Positions 12,971-24,066 of a stretch of 64,000 nt of DNA are shown here, one piece after another. The stretch covers positions 1,116,001-1,180,000 of the forward strand of contig PZJY01000009.1 of the NCBI GenBank assembly GCA_031472005.1, in the 5' to 3' direction. This DNA comes from Tetracladium setigerum (lineage: Eukaryota; Ascomycota; Leotiomycetes; Helotiales). Below the pieces are notes generated by a model, which did no database searches, had not been told where the DNA came from, and worked only from the letters and a program-made list of their open reading frames with translations. Numbering within the stretch: the stretch's first letter is position 1; each line of letters begins with the position of its first letter. A program made the position numbers and the translations under genes.

Positions 12971-13306
12971 TCAACGAGTTAAGCTGAAGCTACAATCCGT
13001 CTCTTGAACCGGCTCACTTCCATAATTGAGATTATTGCCGCAGAAGCACTCTCGTCCATATTCAACTCCGAAAATCGAGAAACTAGCATTGCGGCAGAAA
13101 TTTGCACAGCTCTGAACATTCATTGAATCGCTGAAGAGGGCAGCAGAGCTGAGTGCTCTCTGATCAGTAGCTTCTGTGTAACATCCTGAGTACGTCCATC
13201 CGCTGATTGTTGGAGGTTCCCTTCGAGTAAGCTGCGAGACGGGAGATGCTTGAAAGAGCATGAGTGCGAGGCAAGAAATGCCTGCCAGGGCAGAGAGAGA
13301 ATGCAT
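12971..13306 (-). CDS. Short secreted WSC-domain protein, probably 3' truncated
   Basis: 111 aa. An N-terminal signal peptide (MHSLSALAGISCLALMLFQA) is followed by the start of a WSC carbohydrate-binding domain: GWTYSGCYTEA, SMNVQSCANFC, YGRECFCGNNL and ETDC, with the usual cysteine spacing. WSC domains continue after ETDC with a CxGN and CGG segment, but here the frame runs SFSLTR and stops. The homology ends within about 30 bp of the point where the DUF3433 remnant ends on the other strand, which suggests a rearrangement joined two broken genes. The product could still be secreted, but the domain would lack its last disulfide partners. Full-length relatives are cell-wall or extracellular sugar-binding proteins. 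Confidence 0.65.
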   Translation of the reverse strand: MHSLSALAGISCLALMLFQASPVSQLTRREPPTISGWTYSGCYTEATDQRALSSAALFSDSMNVQSCANFCRNASFSIFGVEYGRECFCGNNLNYGSEPVQETDCSFSLTR

Positions 13307-14646
13307 TTTTGGTCAAATGACAATTAAAGAAAGATTTAAAGATTATAAATTAAGAAATTCCACAAGTTCAATTCCGGTAACGACGGTGAATAGTATAATC
13401 AAAGGATAGGCAAGTACCTCGTCACTTGCTGAGAGCAGAAGCGGTGCAAGCCTAGCTATCTATATACCGAAATGTTACGAAATATTAGACCGATTCAAAT
13501 CATACAGCCAAACCCAACAAAACGCCGCAAAGTTGAGAACAAAAAATCCAAGGATTCCGGAAAGCATTCACGGGAATAAACTCAGTGGAAGAATTCAAGG
13601 ATCTGTGTGATGTTTGTCCCTTCAGCTGTTCAGCAACGCCTCCAACTGCGAAGCTAGGCGATATCTATCCACCAAGAGCCTCATTGAAGATATTGATACG
13701 CCTTTAAAGGCGTGTCGTTATTTGTAACCGTATTAGGTGTATAGCCGCGGGAATCAGTTCGCTTGGAGGATGTTTGAGATTTTCCACTGTGGCGTATCGC
13801 TTGCAATTTTTCGATATTCGGGAAATTAATTCGTGTTCTGGGCATAGGCGGGATCCCTTGACGCAAATCTGGAGTATTTCATAGATCTCCTTTGATATAC
13901 TACGAGAGCCGGATAAGTTGGCTTAATTAACTATTGAAGCCCTGCTTGACTTTATTACTTGCACAAGAGTCACGAAGTAGCAAATACTAGGTCAGCAGCC
14001 ACTACTGGAAAGGAAGTCTTTACACCAGCGAGGTAATCTGTCCGTCGTAGTCGAGAAACTTGAGTCGGCATCATTAAAGTGATGTCGGCTCGTTTGCTTT
14101 TGTTTTTGATGTTAACTCTGAACCTTTGACATCGCCAAGTCGCAATTCCTCGTTACAGCCAGCCCCTTTACAAATTCATAAGATTGTGCAAGAGAATACT
14201 CAGTAGCAAGCGTTGCTAAACTATCGATGAGCCAACAGCAGTCCCTCCGTGGTCGATCAGATTTAGTGACGTTGGCAAATATAAAAGAGAAAACAGGTCA
14301 CAAACAGGAAGTAGGTCTCGGCTGCAGTATTGCAGCCAAGATACATGAACTTTGCATTGGCACGACCAACATTCACCAAACAACTGTAAACGTACCAGCG
14401 GTTGAAATAGCCTGTTTAAAGTTTTGGACTACTTCTAATATGATTGAGAATCATCTTCGACTCTAACCAGATAACTCTTCACGTGTCAGCCACGTGCTGA
14501 TTCGTCGTGGATGCGAGCCCCTCTACGAGGTAGGTACGAACGTCATCCAACATCTAGGTAAGTACTGTCTCGATTCTCAATCTACCCTCTACTCCTCATT
14601 GCCAATATTGAACTCTCCAAAGTTTCGCCGACCAAAAAGTAGAATC
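13307..14646. other. Intergenic region between WSC fragment and F-box gene
   Basis: About 1.3 kb with no supportable gene. It is AT-rich near 13320-13360. A 79-codon open frame at 14227-14466 (+) has no recognisable motif. The right end holds the promoter and leader of the F-box gene, where an in-frame upstream ATG exists at 14494. Confidence 0.4.
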
Positions 14647-16197
14647 ATGGCGTTTGCAGATTTTCCCCTTGAGGTTATCACCCAAATCCTGGAAGATACG
14701 ATGCCTCACAGCTTCGAGAATCTCTCCTTAACTTGCAAGGCTCTCTATAATGCAAGCCCCAAGCTCCGCCAGAAGCACAACAATTTAAAAAGACGATACC
14801 GGCAGTTTGCCTACGATATATATCCCGAGGAGCCCGAAGGACAGCCCAAGCCTGGCTCGGCGAGAGAAGCGGAGGAGATAGCCAACCACCTAGCAAAATG
14901 CTATTCATCTTTTCAACTCCTCCTCAGAATTGCAGATGAACCACTGATTATGGAATACATGATCACTGCGGATTTCAAAAACGACATGGTCATCATCAAT
15001 GACAACCTCGCAGGACCAATCATGGAGCGAATCCTCTCATCTGCAAATCTTCTTTCCCTCCTTCAGAAGTCTGCCTACCTCCAAAAAGTCGGCATCAACC
15101 CCGAGGAGATGCGCCGTAATCTCAGTGACACAGTCGGGTCAAACGACCCCGAGCAGGGTTTAGCAGCGGTGTTTCTGCTCACACTCCTTCCAAACATCAC
15201 TGCTCTGGCTATTCCCCATGACTGGGATGAATACAGATGGGATAAAACTGATATTATGGGGAACAAGGCTCTCGGAATCATTGTAGAGCGAGCTAATGAC
15301 CCAAGTGATCCCATGGCGAGCCTATCAAAGCTAAAATCAATCCTACCCTCAAAGCCATGGGGCTACGAAAGCTACACAAGTCTTACATTATACAACCCTT
15401 TGCTTGCTATCAAAAGTGTTACGAGCTTTGTAGTTAGTAGCTGCAAGGCAATTGATGATGGATATACAGGCGATGCATTTCCTGATCCCACAGAGGAGGG
15501 TTATGGAGTCAACGTTGAAGAGCTGGTAATTGCTACTAGTGTCGTGGGCGCGGAAGAAATGCAAACGCTCTTGAAACGCTTGCAGAAATTGAGGAATCTG
15601 AAGTTCACTCATGAGACCAAATGGCATGGATGTGGACATGATATGAACCCAGCCGATCTTATGTCTGCTATCGAATCTACAGCTGGGGATCGTCTGGAGA
15701 GCTTATCCTTCTCCATCTATGAATGCTATGGGGAGCTGGAGAAGAGTGTTAGATCAATGAAAGGTTTCACCCAACTGAAGGATCTGGAGATAGGCCTCAA
15801 TGTGTTGGCGGGCTTGAAGAAAGAGGATAACACCCCTAGAATGGGGGCTTTGTTGCCAAAGGGTTTAGAAAGGCTCCGCGTTACTGTGGACGAATTTCCA
15901 GGAAATTTCTTGAGTTTAGGTAAACTTATTGATGGTGCAGCAGCAGCCAAGAACAAGAGCTTTCCTAACTTGAAGGAGCTCGTCATTCGTTGTTCGGAGA
16001 AGAAAGTGGTGGACTTGTTAATTGAAGCAATTGCTCTAGAGAAGAGCGATTCTACCTTTCCACAGTGGAAGAAGGAACTTATCGCTCTGGGGGAGTCAGT
16101 CAACATTAGCGTTGTTGGGATTGAAAGAGTGGAGGGTCCTCTCGCTTCCTTCATGGAGGTGTTTTGTGAGAAGTATGGGATCTGGGATGGTTCATAG
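14647..16197 (+). CDS. F-box domain protein
   Basis: Single-exon gene of 516 aa. The N-terminus DFPLEVITQILEDTM followed by LSLTCKALYNASPKLR is a typical F-box, the Skp1-binding module of SCF ubiquitin ligases. The rest is leucine-rich and irregular (for example LQKLRNLKFTHE, LKDLEIGLNVLAGLK, FPNLKELVIR), consistent with degenerate leucine-rich repeats for substrate binding, as in many fungal F-box proteins. I chose the ATG at 14647 because it starts directly at the F-box; the frame is open back to an ATG at 14494, which would add 51 residues of leader-like sequence. The substrate is unknown. Confidence 0.8.
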   Translation: MAFADFPLEVITQILEDTMPHSFENLSLTCKALYNASPKLRQKHNNLKRRYRQFAYDIYPEEPEGQPKPGSAREAEEIANHLAKCYSSFQLLLRIADEPLIMEYMITADFKNDMVIINDNLAGPIMERILSSANLLSLLQKSAYLQKVGINPEEMRRNLSDTVGSNDPEQGLAAVFLLTLLPNITALAIPHDWDEYRWDKTDIMGNKALGIIVERANDPSDPMASLSKLKSILPSKPWGYESYTSLTLYNPLLAIKSVTSFVVSSCKAIDDGYTGDAFPDPTEEGYGVNVEELVIATSVVGAEEMQTLLKRLQKLRNLKFTHETKWHGCGHDMNPADLMSAIESTAGDRLESLSFSIYECYGELEKSVRSMKGFTQLKDLEIGLNVLAGLKKEDNTPRMGALLPKGLERLRVTVDEFPGNFLSLGKLIDGAAAAKNKSFPNLKELVIRCSEKKVVDLLIEAIALEKSDSTFPQWKKELIALGESVNISVVGIERVEGPLASFMEVFCEKYGIWDGS

Positions 16198-16557
16198 CGA
16201 GGGATATATTGTACCATCTACGCTAAAGCTTCACAAGAAGAAACGGACAGAGTTCTAGGGTATCGTGTGGAGCTTGTGTAGTACAGTATTTGAAGAGGAC
16301 ATATCATTGTATTGAAATTGCTGCTGTAAAATACTAGTAGTAGCAGAGCTAGAAGAATGTTAGCATCCGCATTGCTCAAAATTACTGCGAGTAAAATTAC
16401 TTCTCTCCACGCCTTCATCTGCAAACGGCTCCAAATGTCGCCTTTATTCTCCTGGATGCAAGTCATTCTGCAAGTCCAGGCACAAGGCCATGTTGTAAAT
16501 GTTGATTCTCCTCTTGGCCAAGAACGATAATGCTACAGGCCAGGCTTTCCCCCTCGA

Positions 16558-17382
16558 TCAAACCAAAGACGGCTTCTTCTTAATTCCCAGAAGAGCACCA
16601 TGATCTTTCTTCTTTTTAACCACCCTCTTAAAACTCGGAGGTGGCATTTCCAGAGCAGCCTCTTTTGTGATTGGCGCAGCAGAAGTCGAAGAGCCAACTC
16701 CAGCATCATCCTCCAAGTCTTCATCCTCAATAACCTCTCCCAGATCTTCCTGCCTCCTCATGAAAGCCTTCCTAGCAGCCTCCTCGTCCTCTTTATCTTG
16801 CCTTTCTCTCTCTTCATCCCTCGTCTCTCTCGCCGCTCCTAACTCCACCCCATCTGCGCCACTCCTCTCATTCCTTGCATTCCTCGTCCTAATCTCATCC
16901 AAGGCATCCGCAACTGCCATTTCTCTTTTCGCATCCATAGTCTTAGTCTCCAACTCCTGCATCGCATTCTTCTCCTCCTCTTCTCTCTCCAAACGATCCA
17001 GCCTCTCTTCATCACTCTCCTGCAAACCACCACCATTCATCCTCCACGGCTCCGTATTCCGCTTTGCACCCCTCTCACACTCATAATCCATATTTTTCGG
17101 ATCGGTCTTGAACGTGATCTCCCCAGAACATCGTGTGCAACGGATGTAGAAGCGATAGATGGGAATGGCGTAGTATTTCTCTTCCGTGGTTTCTTTGCGC
17201 GCATTGAATTTGCGCCCCTTGTAGATGTATTCTCCACAGGCAGTACACTTCATGGGGAAGGGCGCCATGAGACGGACGGTTTGTACTTTCGGACCGGCTT
17301 GTTTGGGCGCGCGCGATCGACCAATTTTGGAGGGGTCGAAGTCTGGAGGGTAGTATTTGGTGAGCACCTTTCGTTCAGACAT
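16558..17382 (-). CDS. YJU2: Splicing factor YJU2/CWC16 (CCDC94 family)
   Basis: Single-exon gene of 274 aa. It begins with the family's hallmark MSERKVLTKYYPPDFDPSKI and has two CxxC zinc-binding pairs, MKCTACGEYIYKGRKF and IRCTRCSGEITFKTDP, followed by NMDYECERGA. The second half is charged and coiled-coil-like (EERLDRLEREEEEKNAMQEL), with a basic C-terminus (VVKKKKDHGALLGIKKK). YJU2 joins the activated spliceosome with the Prp19 complex and promotes the first catalytic step. The gene starts head to head with the APC6 gene, about 526 bp apart. Assignment is firm from the N-terminal block. Confidence 0.93.
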   Translation of the reverse strand: MSERKVLTKYYPPDFDPSKIGRSRAPKQAGPKVQTVRLMAPFPMKCTACGEYIYKGRKFNARKETTEEKYYAIPIYRFYIRCTRCSGEITFKTDPKNMDYECERGAKRNTEPWRMNGGGLQESDEERLDRLEREEEEKNAMQELETKTMDAKREMAVADALDEIRTRNARNERSGADGVELGAARETRDEERERQDKEDEEAARKAFMRRQEDLGEVIEDEDLEDDAGVGSSTSAAPITKEAALEMPPPSFKRVVKKKKDHGALLGIKKKPSLV

Positions 17383-17908
17383 GGTGGGCTAATGTAAATA
17401 TCGGATTGAGAGGGAAGGTATTAGGTTCAGCAGAGAGTCGTGGCTTGACTTGAATCGTGGTTCTAACGTTGTTCACTGGAAGTGAATAGGATGTCGTGAA
17501 AAGAGAGCCTCGATGGGAGGCGAAATCCAAAGCAACTTCAAAAATAGCGCTAAGAACTTCTGTGAATGTTCCTAATAAAGCGATTTACAACACCGAATAG
17601 AAGTTTTGATTTCATTAAAAGTCTACAAAAGTTTAGAGCTACTAAACTGTCTCTAAACTCACTTAGATTGCAATTTTAATAGTATTTCTATGCAACTGGT
17701 CAGAACGAATAATAAGTTCGGCGTCTGACTGCTTTCGACAGCAGCCTTGGTCCAAATTTCTCAGCCTCGCGTCTCCCTCCTTCCTGTTGACGCGACAAAC
17801 CAAAACAAGTTCACCCCTCCGTCACAACTTCACCCAAGCAAGGGAGACAGAGCGCAGTCTTGATATCCATGAACCCGAAGCCTGCAGACTCATGACATCC
17901 AACTCATC
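17383..17908. promoter_or_regulatory. Head-to-head promoter region of YJU2 and cut9
   Basis: A 526-bp spacer between two divergent start codons, without coding potential. It must contain the 5' leaders and promoters of both genes. No specific element was recognised. Confidence 0.4.
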
Positions 17909-19828
17909 ATGGAGAATTTTCTGAGAGATTGGCGTCAGGATGCTCTGAACAAACATCAATACGACTCCGCCATATTCATTGGTGACAAGCTGCTAGCCTT
18001 GACAAGTATATCTCCCTGTATTTAATTCTGCTGCCATGCACTAATAACTTGTAAAGAAAACGACAAAGATGCCTTCTGGCTCGCCCAAGTCCATTTCTCG
18101 ACTGGCAACTACACGCGAGCGCAAAGCTTCCTTTCAAATCAAGACCTGATCGGACGAAACCCCTCCTGTCGATACCTTGCTGGGCACTGCTACATCAAGC
18201 AAGGCAGATTTGAGGAAGCTCTGAATGTCCTGGGGGAGAAGAATCCCACACACCTCATTACAAGTGCGGGCCACAGTCGTCGCAAAATACAACACACGAG
18301 TGGCCACAATCGAGCAGGATCACACCATACCAAAACAACCCGAGGCGATAGGCGCGCCAAATCAGAGGATGTATCACAAGAAGATGCAGCGAACATACGG
18401 TTTGAAGCTGCAATGTGCTTCCTACGAGGATTGTGCTACGCCAAACAAAATGCTTTCGATCGAGCGAAGGAATGCTATAAAAATGCAGTCCAAATCGACG
18501 TCCAGTGTTTTGAGGCGTTTGAACAGCTCATGAGGAATTGTTTAATGTCTCCAGATGAAGAATGGCAGTTCTTGGAATCTTTGGACTTCGATGCTATTTC
18601 TGTTGCAGATAGCCCTTCCACATCCCAAGAAGCCGCCGAGTTTACCAAAATGCTTTATACCACCCGACTTTCCAAATACAAGAACCCCGAAGCTTTCACC
18701 ACTGCCACAGAAACTCTTTCTACACACTATAACCTTTCAACGAACCCAGATCTTCTACTTTCCAAGGCCGACCTCCTATTTACACAATGCCGATTCAAGG
18801 ATGCGCTAGCAATCACGAACACGATACTTGAGACTGACAAATACAATTTCATCATATACCCGGTCCATCTAGCATGCCTATACGAACTTCAACTCAAAAA
18901 CGCCCTCTTTCTTATTGCACACGATCTTGCAGACAATCACCCAGAAGAACCATGTACATGGCTTGCCGTTGGAATTTACTACCTTGCTACCAATAAGGTT
19001 GCAGAAGCAAGACGCTATTTCAGTAAAGCCAGTATGATGGATCCGCATTTCGGACCTGCATGGATTGGATTTGCACACACTTTTGCTGCAGAAGGGGAAC
19101 ATGATCAAGCGATATCCGCCTACTCTACCGCCGCTCGTCTTTTCATGGGAACCCATCTTCCTCAACTCTTTCTTGGCATGCAAAATCATATGTTAAACAA
19201 CATGACGCTTGCGGATGAATTTTTGAAGACGGCTTACGGACTTTGTAAAACGGACCCTTTGCTACTGAATGAGATGGGGGTCGTCTTCTACCACCAAGAA
19301 CGGCTCGAAGATTCCGTCGAAATGTTTACGAAGGCATTAGAGATTGCCGACGAGATTGACAGCGATCCGGCAGCTTGGATCTCAACACGAGCAAATCTCG
19401 GCCACTCGTTCCGCCGGTTACAGCAGTGGGACTCGGCACTTGGAGAGTTCGACGAGGTGCTTCGACTTGGTGGAAAAGACCCCTCGATATTCTGTGCGAA
19501 AGGCTTGGTATTGATGGAGCAGAGGCGGCCCTTTGAAGCTGTTCAGGTGTTCCATGAGGCCTTAGCAATATCACCGCAGGATGCTATTGCGACGGAGTTG
19601 TTGAATAAAGCTCTGGAAGAGACGGCTGGTGCAGGAGGGAATGCTGTAGGTGAGGACTTTGAAGACGAAGAGGATGACTTTGAGAGGCAGTTAGCTTTGA
19701 AAAAGGCTCAAGCTTCGAATTACTTGGAGTCTAAACGCAAAGTAAAAGGCAAAGGTAGAGCACGCTATAGCAGTAACTACGGCATGGAGGCGGATAGTCT
19801 TATGGAGTTAAGTGATGAAAACGATTGA
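17909..19828 (+). CDS. cut9: Anaphase-promoting complex subunit Cut9/APC6 (CDC16), TPR protein
   Basis: Two exons, 17909-18005 and 18057-19828, with a 51-nt intron containing a CTAATAA branch site, give 622 aa. The protein is built of tetratricopeptide repeats (for example FWLAQVHFSTGNYTRAQSFL, WIGFAHTFAAEGEHDQAISA, ANLGHSFRRLQQWDSALGEF, AKGLVLMEQRRPFEAVQVF). The extreme N-terminus (MENFLRDWRQDALNKHQYDS) and overall repeat order match Cut9/CDC16, a scaffold subunit of the APC/C ubiquitin ligase that drives anaphase and mitotic exit. An acidic patch (EDFEDEEDDFERQ) precedes the basic tail. A region of about 60 residues rich in His/Arg/Ser (coding near 18260-18380) interrupts the early repeats and is probably a disordered, possibly phosphorylated loop. 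Confidence 0.93.
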
Positions 19829-20137
19829 ATGATGGTCCGCTGGGTTACGTTTACAACGACTGAAGATGCATGACACGGAGTTGAACATGGGATTGAACAA
19901 TGGGATTTGGTGTACAATAGTAATTTCTTGAAGCATTATGGTTTTGAAGATTGATAATACAATGGTCCTCCCAATTCACGCCCGGCCACACTGAACAAAT
20001 GTGATATATTCCTGCACGAGTTACACCCAAAACTCCAGCACTTTTGAGTAGAATTAGTTCTTTCCCACCAAACCCAACCGCACGCCTGTAAGCAAATCCC
20101 AATTCCGTTCCTGTTCCCAGCCTAAAAATCAATATCC

Positions 20138-20653
20138 TCATACTACCGTCTCCTCAAACTTTCCCCCCTTCACACCATACCTCCACCCCATATAACCCGC
20201 TGTCCCAACCACACTCCCAATACCCACACTCCCAACCTTCCCCCTCCACCCAGTCGTCCTCAACGCCATCACAGCGCCGACAGCCATCCCACCATACGTC
20301 CAATCATCACACTCCACCTGCCCTTTATTCTCCAACAACCTCCAACTCCTATCCTGCCACTCAATCTCCTCCCTCCCCCACATTCTCGCTGGGATACCAG
20401 GTACCATCAACGCCATGGTTATCAATGCGCCCGATGCGGAGGAGCGGAGGAGCATGCTGACGAAGGAGGGAGGGAGGGAGGTGGGTTTGGTGGAGAGGAT
20501 GTTGAGTTGGCGGAGGAGGTAGATGGGGGTGCTGATGGCGGGGCCGATGATTGATCCCATTGTCAGGGCGCGCGTGAAGATGTGTGTGGTGAGGATTGTG
20601 TGGGAGAAGAGCTGATCTTCGGCGTAGGGTGCGTGTGGCCAGAAGCGAGACAT
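20138..20653 (-). CDS. Conserved small membrane protein (DUF1757-like)
   Basis: Single-exon gene of 171 aa. The N-terminal region YAEDQLFSHTILTTHIFTRA followed by a Gly/Ala-rich membrane segment, and the C-terminal glycine-rich helices (TYGGMAVGAVMALRTTGWRG, SVGIGSVVGTAGYMGWRYGV), resemble fungal DUF1757 proteins, which look distantly like Tim17/NDUFA11-type mitochondrial membrane proteins. About three to four helices are predicted by eye. No signal peptide or catalytic motif is present. The family name is from memory and moderately secure; function is unknown. The gene converges on cut9. Confidence 0.7.
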   Translation of the reverse strand: MSRFWPHAPYAEDQLFSHTILTTHIFTRALTMGSIIGPAISTPIYLLRQLNILSTKPTSLPPSFVSMLLRSSASGALITMALMVPGIPARMWGREEIEWQDRSWRLLENKGQVECDDWTYGGMAVGAVMALRTTGWRGKVGSVGIGSVVGTAGYMGWRYGVKGGKFEETVV

Positions 20654-21527
20654 TGTTGTGGTTTGTAGGTAGTATATCGAGGTATTCGTAGCGTGATGTT
20701 TTTCACTTCAGTGTATATCCTGAGCTTTGTGTGTTCTATGCTGGGTTGAGGGGAGGGTTAATTGTAGAGATCAGGTTGTGATAGCAAAGAATAGATTAGG
20801 TAGACAAATCTCTTTCTTATACCTCTGTCTCAGTTCCACTTGGATCTGCTGGTGGGACCATATCTCATGACGAGGAATGAAGCTATCTTGATGGATTAAC
20901 ATTCCGGAGTCGCTGATTTGTCCGTGCAATGTCCGATAGCTCTGTTCAAAGCTTGATGAATGCAGGCTTACAAGCCTCGTTTCCTTTAGACTAGACTGAT
21001 ACGGGCGCAAGGACAATCATATAAGATGCCTTGGTGATAGGCGTGAAGAAAAGTCAGACTGTTACTTCGATTGTTGATGCAGGATTGAGGTTGATCTTAC
21101 GGCCGAGATGGTGAAGCGAATGCGAGTGTGGAGACGGCGTCGTCTTGGAGCCCCATTCAACGAGAACGGTACAGTGTGAGAATATCAGAATCTTGGGGTA
21201 TCGTACTTTCACAGATATTCGGTACCGAAATTATCCTTTTCATTATTGTGTTGATTCCCGAGGTTAGAAAGACAATTCGGCATGAAGCTCTCTCCCACTC
21301 TTGGAAACAAGCTTCCCCAACATTCACTCCCCGCGTTTCCCCCTCCATGTTCTCCCATCGATGACCTCAAGTGAAGCAACGAGCTATCCGATCCTCGGAC
21401 TCTACATATATTTATATATTCAAATCTTCTCACTTTACGTTTGAGCAGTCCGTCCTTAGTTTTTAATATTTCTTGTTTTTGAAATCTTTCCTCTAGCTTC
21501 TCCCCTACCCAAGGTCCAAATTTCAAG
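20654..21527. other. Divergent intergenic region, promoter of acetoacetyl-CoA synthetase
   Basis: About 870 bp between two divergent starts. The right part has a TATA-like ATATATTTATATATT tract near 21406-21420 and a CT-rich stretch before the start at 21528. No gene or RNA was recognised. Confidence 0.4.
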
Positions 21528-23890
21528 ATGGATTCACTAGAAGTACCCAGAAAGCTATGGGAGCATCCAAACCCGAAATCAACAGAAATGTATAAATTCT
21601 TGCAAGCAGCGAATCAAAAGCACAATCTAAAACTCCAGGTAGCATCTCTCTTCTCTTCGAAACAACCAAATTCCTGCTAACTTCACCAAATCAGACATTC
21701 TCCGAGCTGTATGAATGGTCGATAACGCAACGCTCTCAATTTTGGGAATTGTTACTTCAGACTTCAGATCTCATCTATAGTGGAACATACAAGACCGTTG
21801 TTGACGAGAGCGCGCGCATAGATTCGATACCGAAATGGTTTGAGGGATTACACATAAATTTCGCTGAAAATCTGCTGTATTCGCGAGTGCCAGGCAAGTC
21901 GACAGCGACTCGAGGCAAAATTGGGAAAGAAGACGGCAAAGTCGCATTCACAGAAGTGCGGGAGGGAGCTACAGAAATCAGAAATGTGACTTGGGGACAG
22001 CTGAGAGAAGAAGTGGGCGAATTGGCGAGTGCAATGAAAGCACATGGTGTGAAGAAGGGAGATAGAATCATGGTTGTCGCAAGCAATTCGGTGGATACGG
22101 CGAAAGTGTGGTTGGCAATTGCGACACTGGGAGGAATGTTTAGTAGCAGTTCGACAGATATGGGCGTGAAGGGAGTATTGCAAAGGGCTGTACAAGTTAC
22201 TCCGAAGGTAGGTAGGTTTTGGTCATGTGGATGAGTAGGCTGCTGACAAGAGTATTAGTATATTTTTATGGATGACTTTGCTGTTTATAATGGCAAGAAA
22301 GTTGATCTTCGAGAGAAGATGGCTGAGATTGCGAAAGGAATGCAAGGCATTGATGATTTTGTGGGAATGGTGTCCATTAATCGCTTTCTGCAACCAGCTG
22401 ATATATCGCAAATACCATATACTGTCAAACTGAGCACCTACCTCTCGAAAGCTTCTTCTATAATACCAGACTTCGAACCAACCGCCTGGGACGATCCATT
22501 CTACATCGCCTACTCATCCGGAACAACAGGAACACCGAAATGTATCGTTCACAGAGTAGGAGGCTGTCTGGTATCGGCACTCAAGGAAGCAAAACTCCAT
22601 CGAGAAATGGATTCCGAAAGCGTGATACTTCAGTACACAACGACGGGATGGATTATGTATTATTTTACCATAGTCAGCCTTCTCCCAGGTTCGAGAGTCA
22701 TCCTGTATGATGGAAGTCCGTTTCAGCCGGATCTCACAACATTTGTGAAGTTGATTGGAGAGCAGGCGGTGACGATGCTAGGGACAAGTCCTAGGTGGAT
22801 GGGGGAAATACAAAAGAATGCCATTGTTCCGAGAGATATCACGGATCTGTCGAGTTTGAAGATAGTCACTTCAACGGGCATGGTTTTGTCAGACCAGCTG
22901 TTCGAGTGGTTTTATGATGATGGGTTTCCCAAGCATGTCCATTTGGCCAATATTTCTGGAGGAACTGATCTTGTAAGACAACCCAAGACCAATGATCAAA
23001 ATCTAATACTAATCACTGAGATAGGCCGGCTGTTTCGGACAGGTAAGTGACTTGCTAGAAGAAGTCTTCAATAAGGACTCGCTTAACTTTAACACTCGTA
23101 GGAAAACCCATTAACACCAGTCTACGTCGGAGGAACCCAGGGACCTAGCCTCGGAACCCCAATCTCAGTCTTTGACTCCCTCATCGAAGGCGGCCCAGGT
23201 ATCTCCGGCGTCTCCATTCCTCACGGCCAACCCGGCGAACTCGTCGCGCACGCCTCCTTCCCGAACATGCCCATCTACTTCTGGAATGACCCGACCGGGT
23301 CCCGCTACTTCAGTGCCTACTTCGAAAAATACGACAATGTATGGACACATGGCGATTTCGTGATGGTCCATCCGATAACCAAGAATCTCATCTTTCTTGG
23401 AAGAGCAGATGGAGTGTTGAATCCTTCCGGGGTGAGATTTGGTTCAGCGGAGATATATGGTGTTCTGGAGAGGGGATTTCCAATGTTGAGTGATGCTATT
23501 TGTGTTGGGCAGAGGAGACCACACGATGAGGATGAGAGTGTGATGTTGTTTTTGTTGATGAAGCCGGGGGAGGTTTTTACGAAGAGACTGGTGAACGATG
23601 TGAAAGCTGCGATTAGGAAAGAATTGAGTGCAAGACATGTGCCGAAGTATGTCTTTGAGACGCCGGATATTCCTGTGAGTCGCTCCTCTCTGTTGGGTTG
23701 CTGTTCTTGGCTTGACTAATATATTGTGTAGACGACTGTCAATTTGAAGAAGGTTGAGTTGCCCGTGAAACAAATTGTGTCGGGGAAGATAATTAAGCCG
23801 AGTGGGACTTTGTTGAATCCAGAGTCGTTGGATTATTACTACCAGTTTGCGAAGGTGGAAGAGTTGGTTGAGGCGAAGAGTAAATTATAG
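21528..23890 (+). CDS. Acetoacetyl-CoA synthetase
   Basis: ANL-superfamily enzyme that activates acetoacetate with ATP and CoA in the cytosol (ketone-body and leucine catabolism, lipid and sterol precursors). Six exons join in phase 0: 21528-21638, 21695-22207, 22259-22972, 23025-23042, 23102-23674, 23732-23890, giving 695 aa, the usual size. Visible motifs: the family-typical WFEGLHINFAENLLYSR near the N-terminus, the P-loop-like YSSGTTGTPKCIVH, TTTGWIMYYF, ISGGTDLAGCFG across the microexon, and near the end the acylation lysine context VSGKIIKPSG. Exon 4 is only 18 nt, encoding six residues, and completes the conserved GGTD-to-CFG adenylate motif. This motif order distinguishes it from acetyl-CoA synthetase. 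Confidence 0.94.
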
Positions 23891-24066
23891 AACGGGTGCT
23901 AAGAGGCATAAGATCTTACAGGTAGAATTACAGCCCACACATGAGACATGTTTAGAACTCATCGCTAAATTCGGTAATCATAAGTTTTGATTTATTCTTG
24001 GCGCCTTCTCCCTCGATCATGAATGCGCCCCATGCCTCAAAACAAATCTAACACCCTTTTACAGCC

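Noticed and set aside
14227..14466. 79-codon plus-strand frame
   Set aside because: No motif, no conserved composition and no splice partner.
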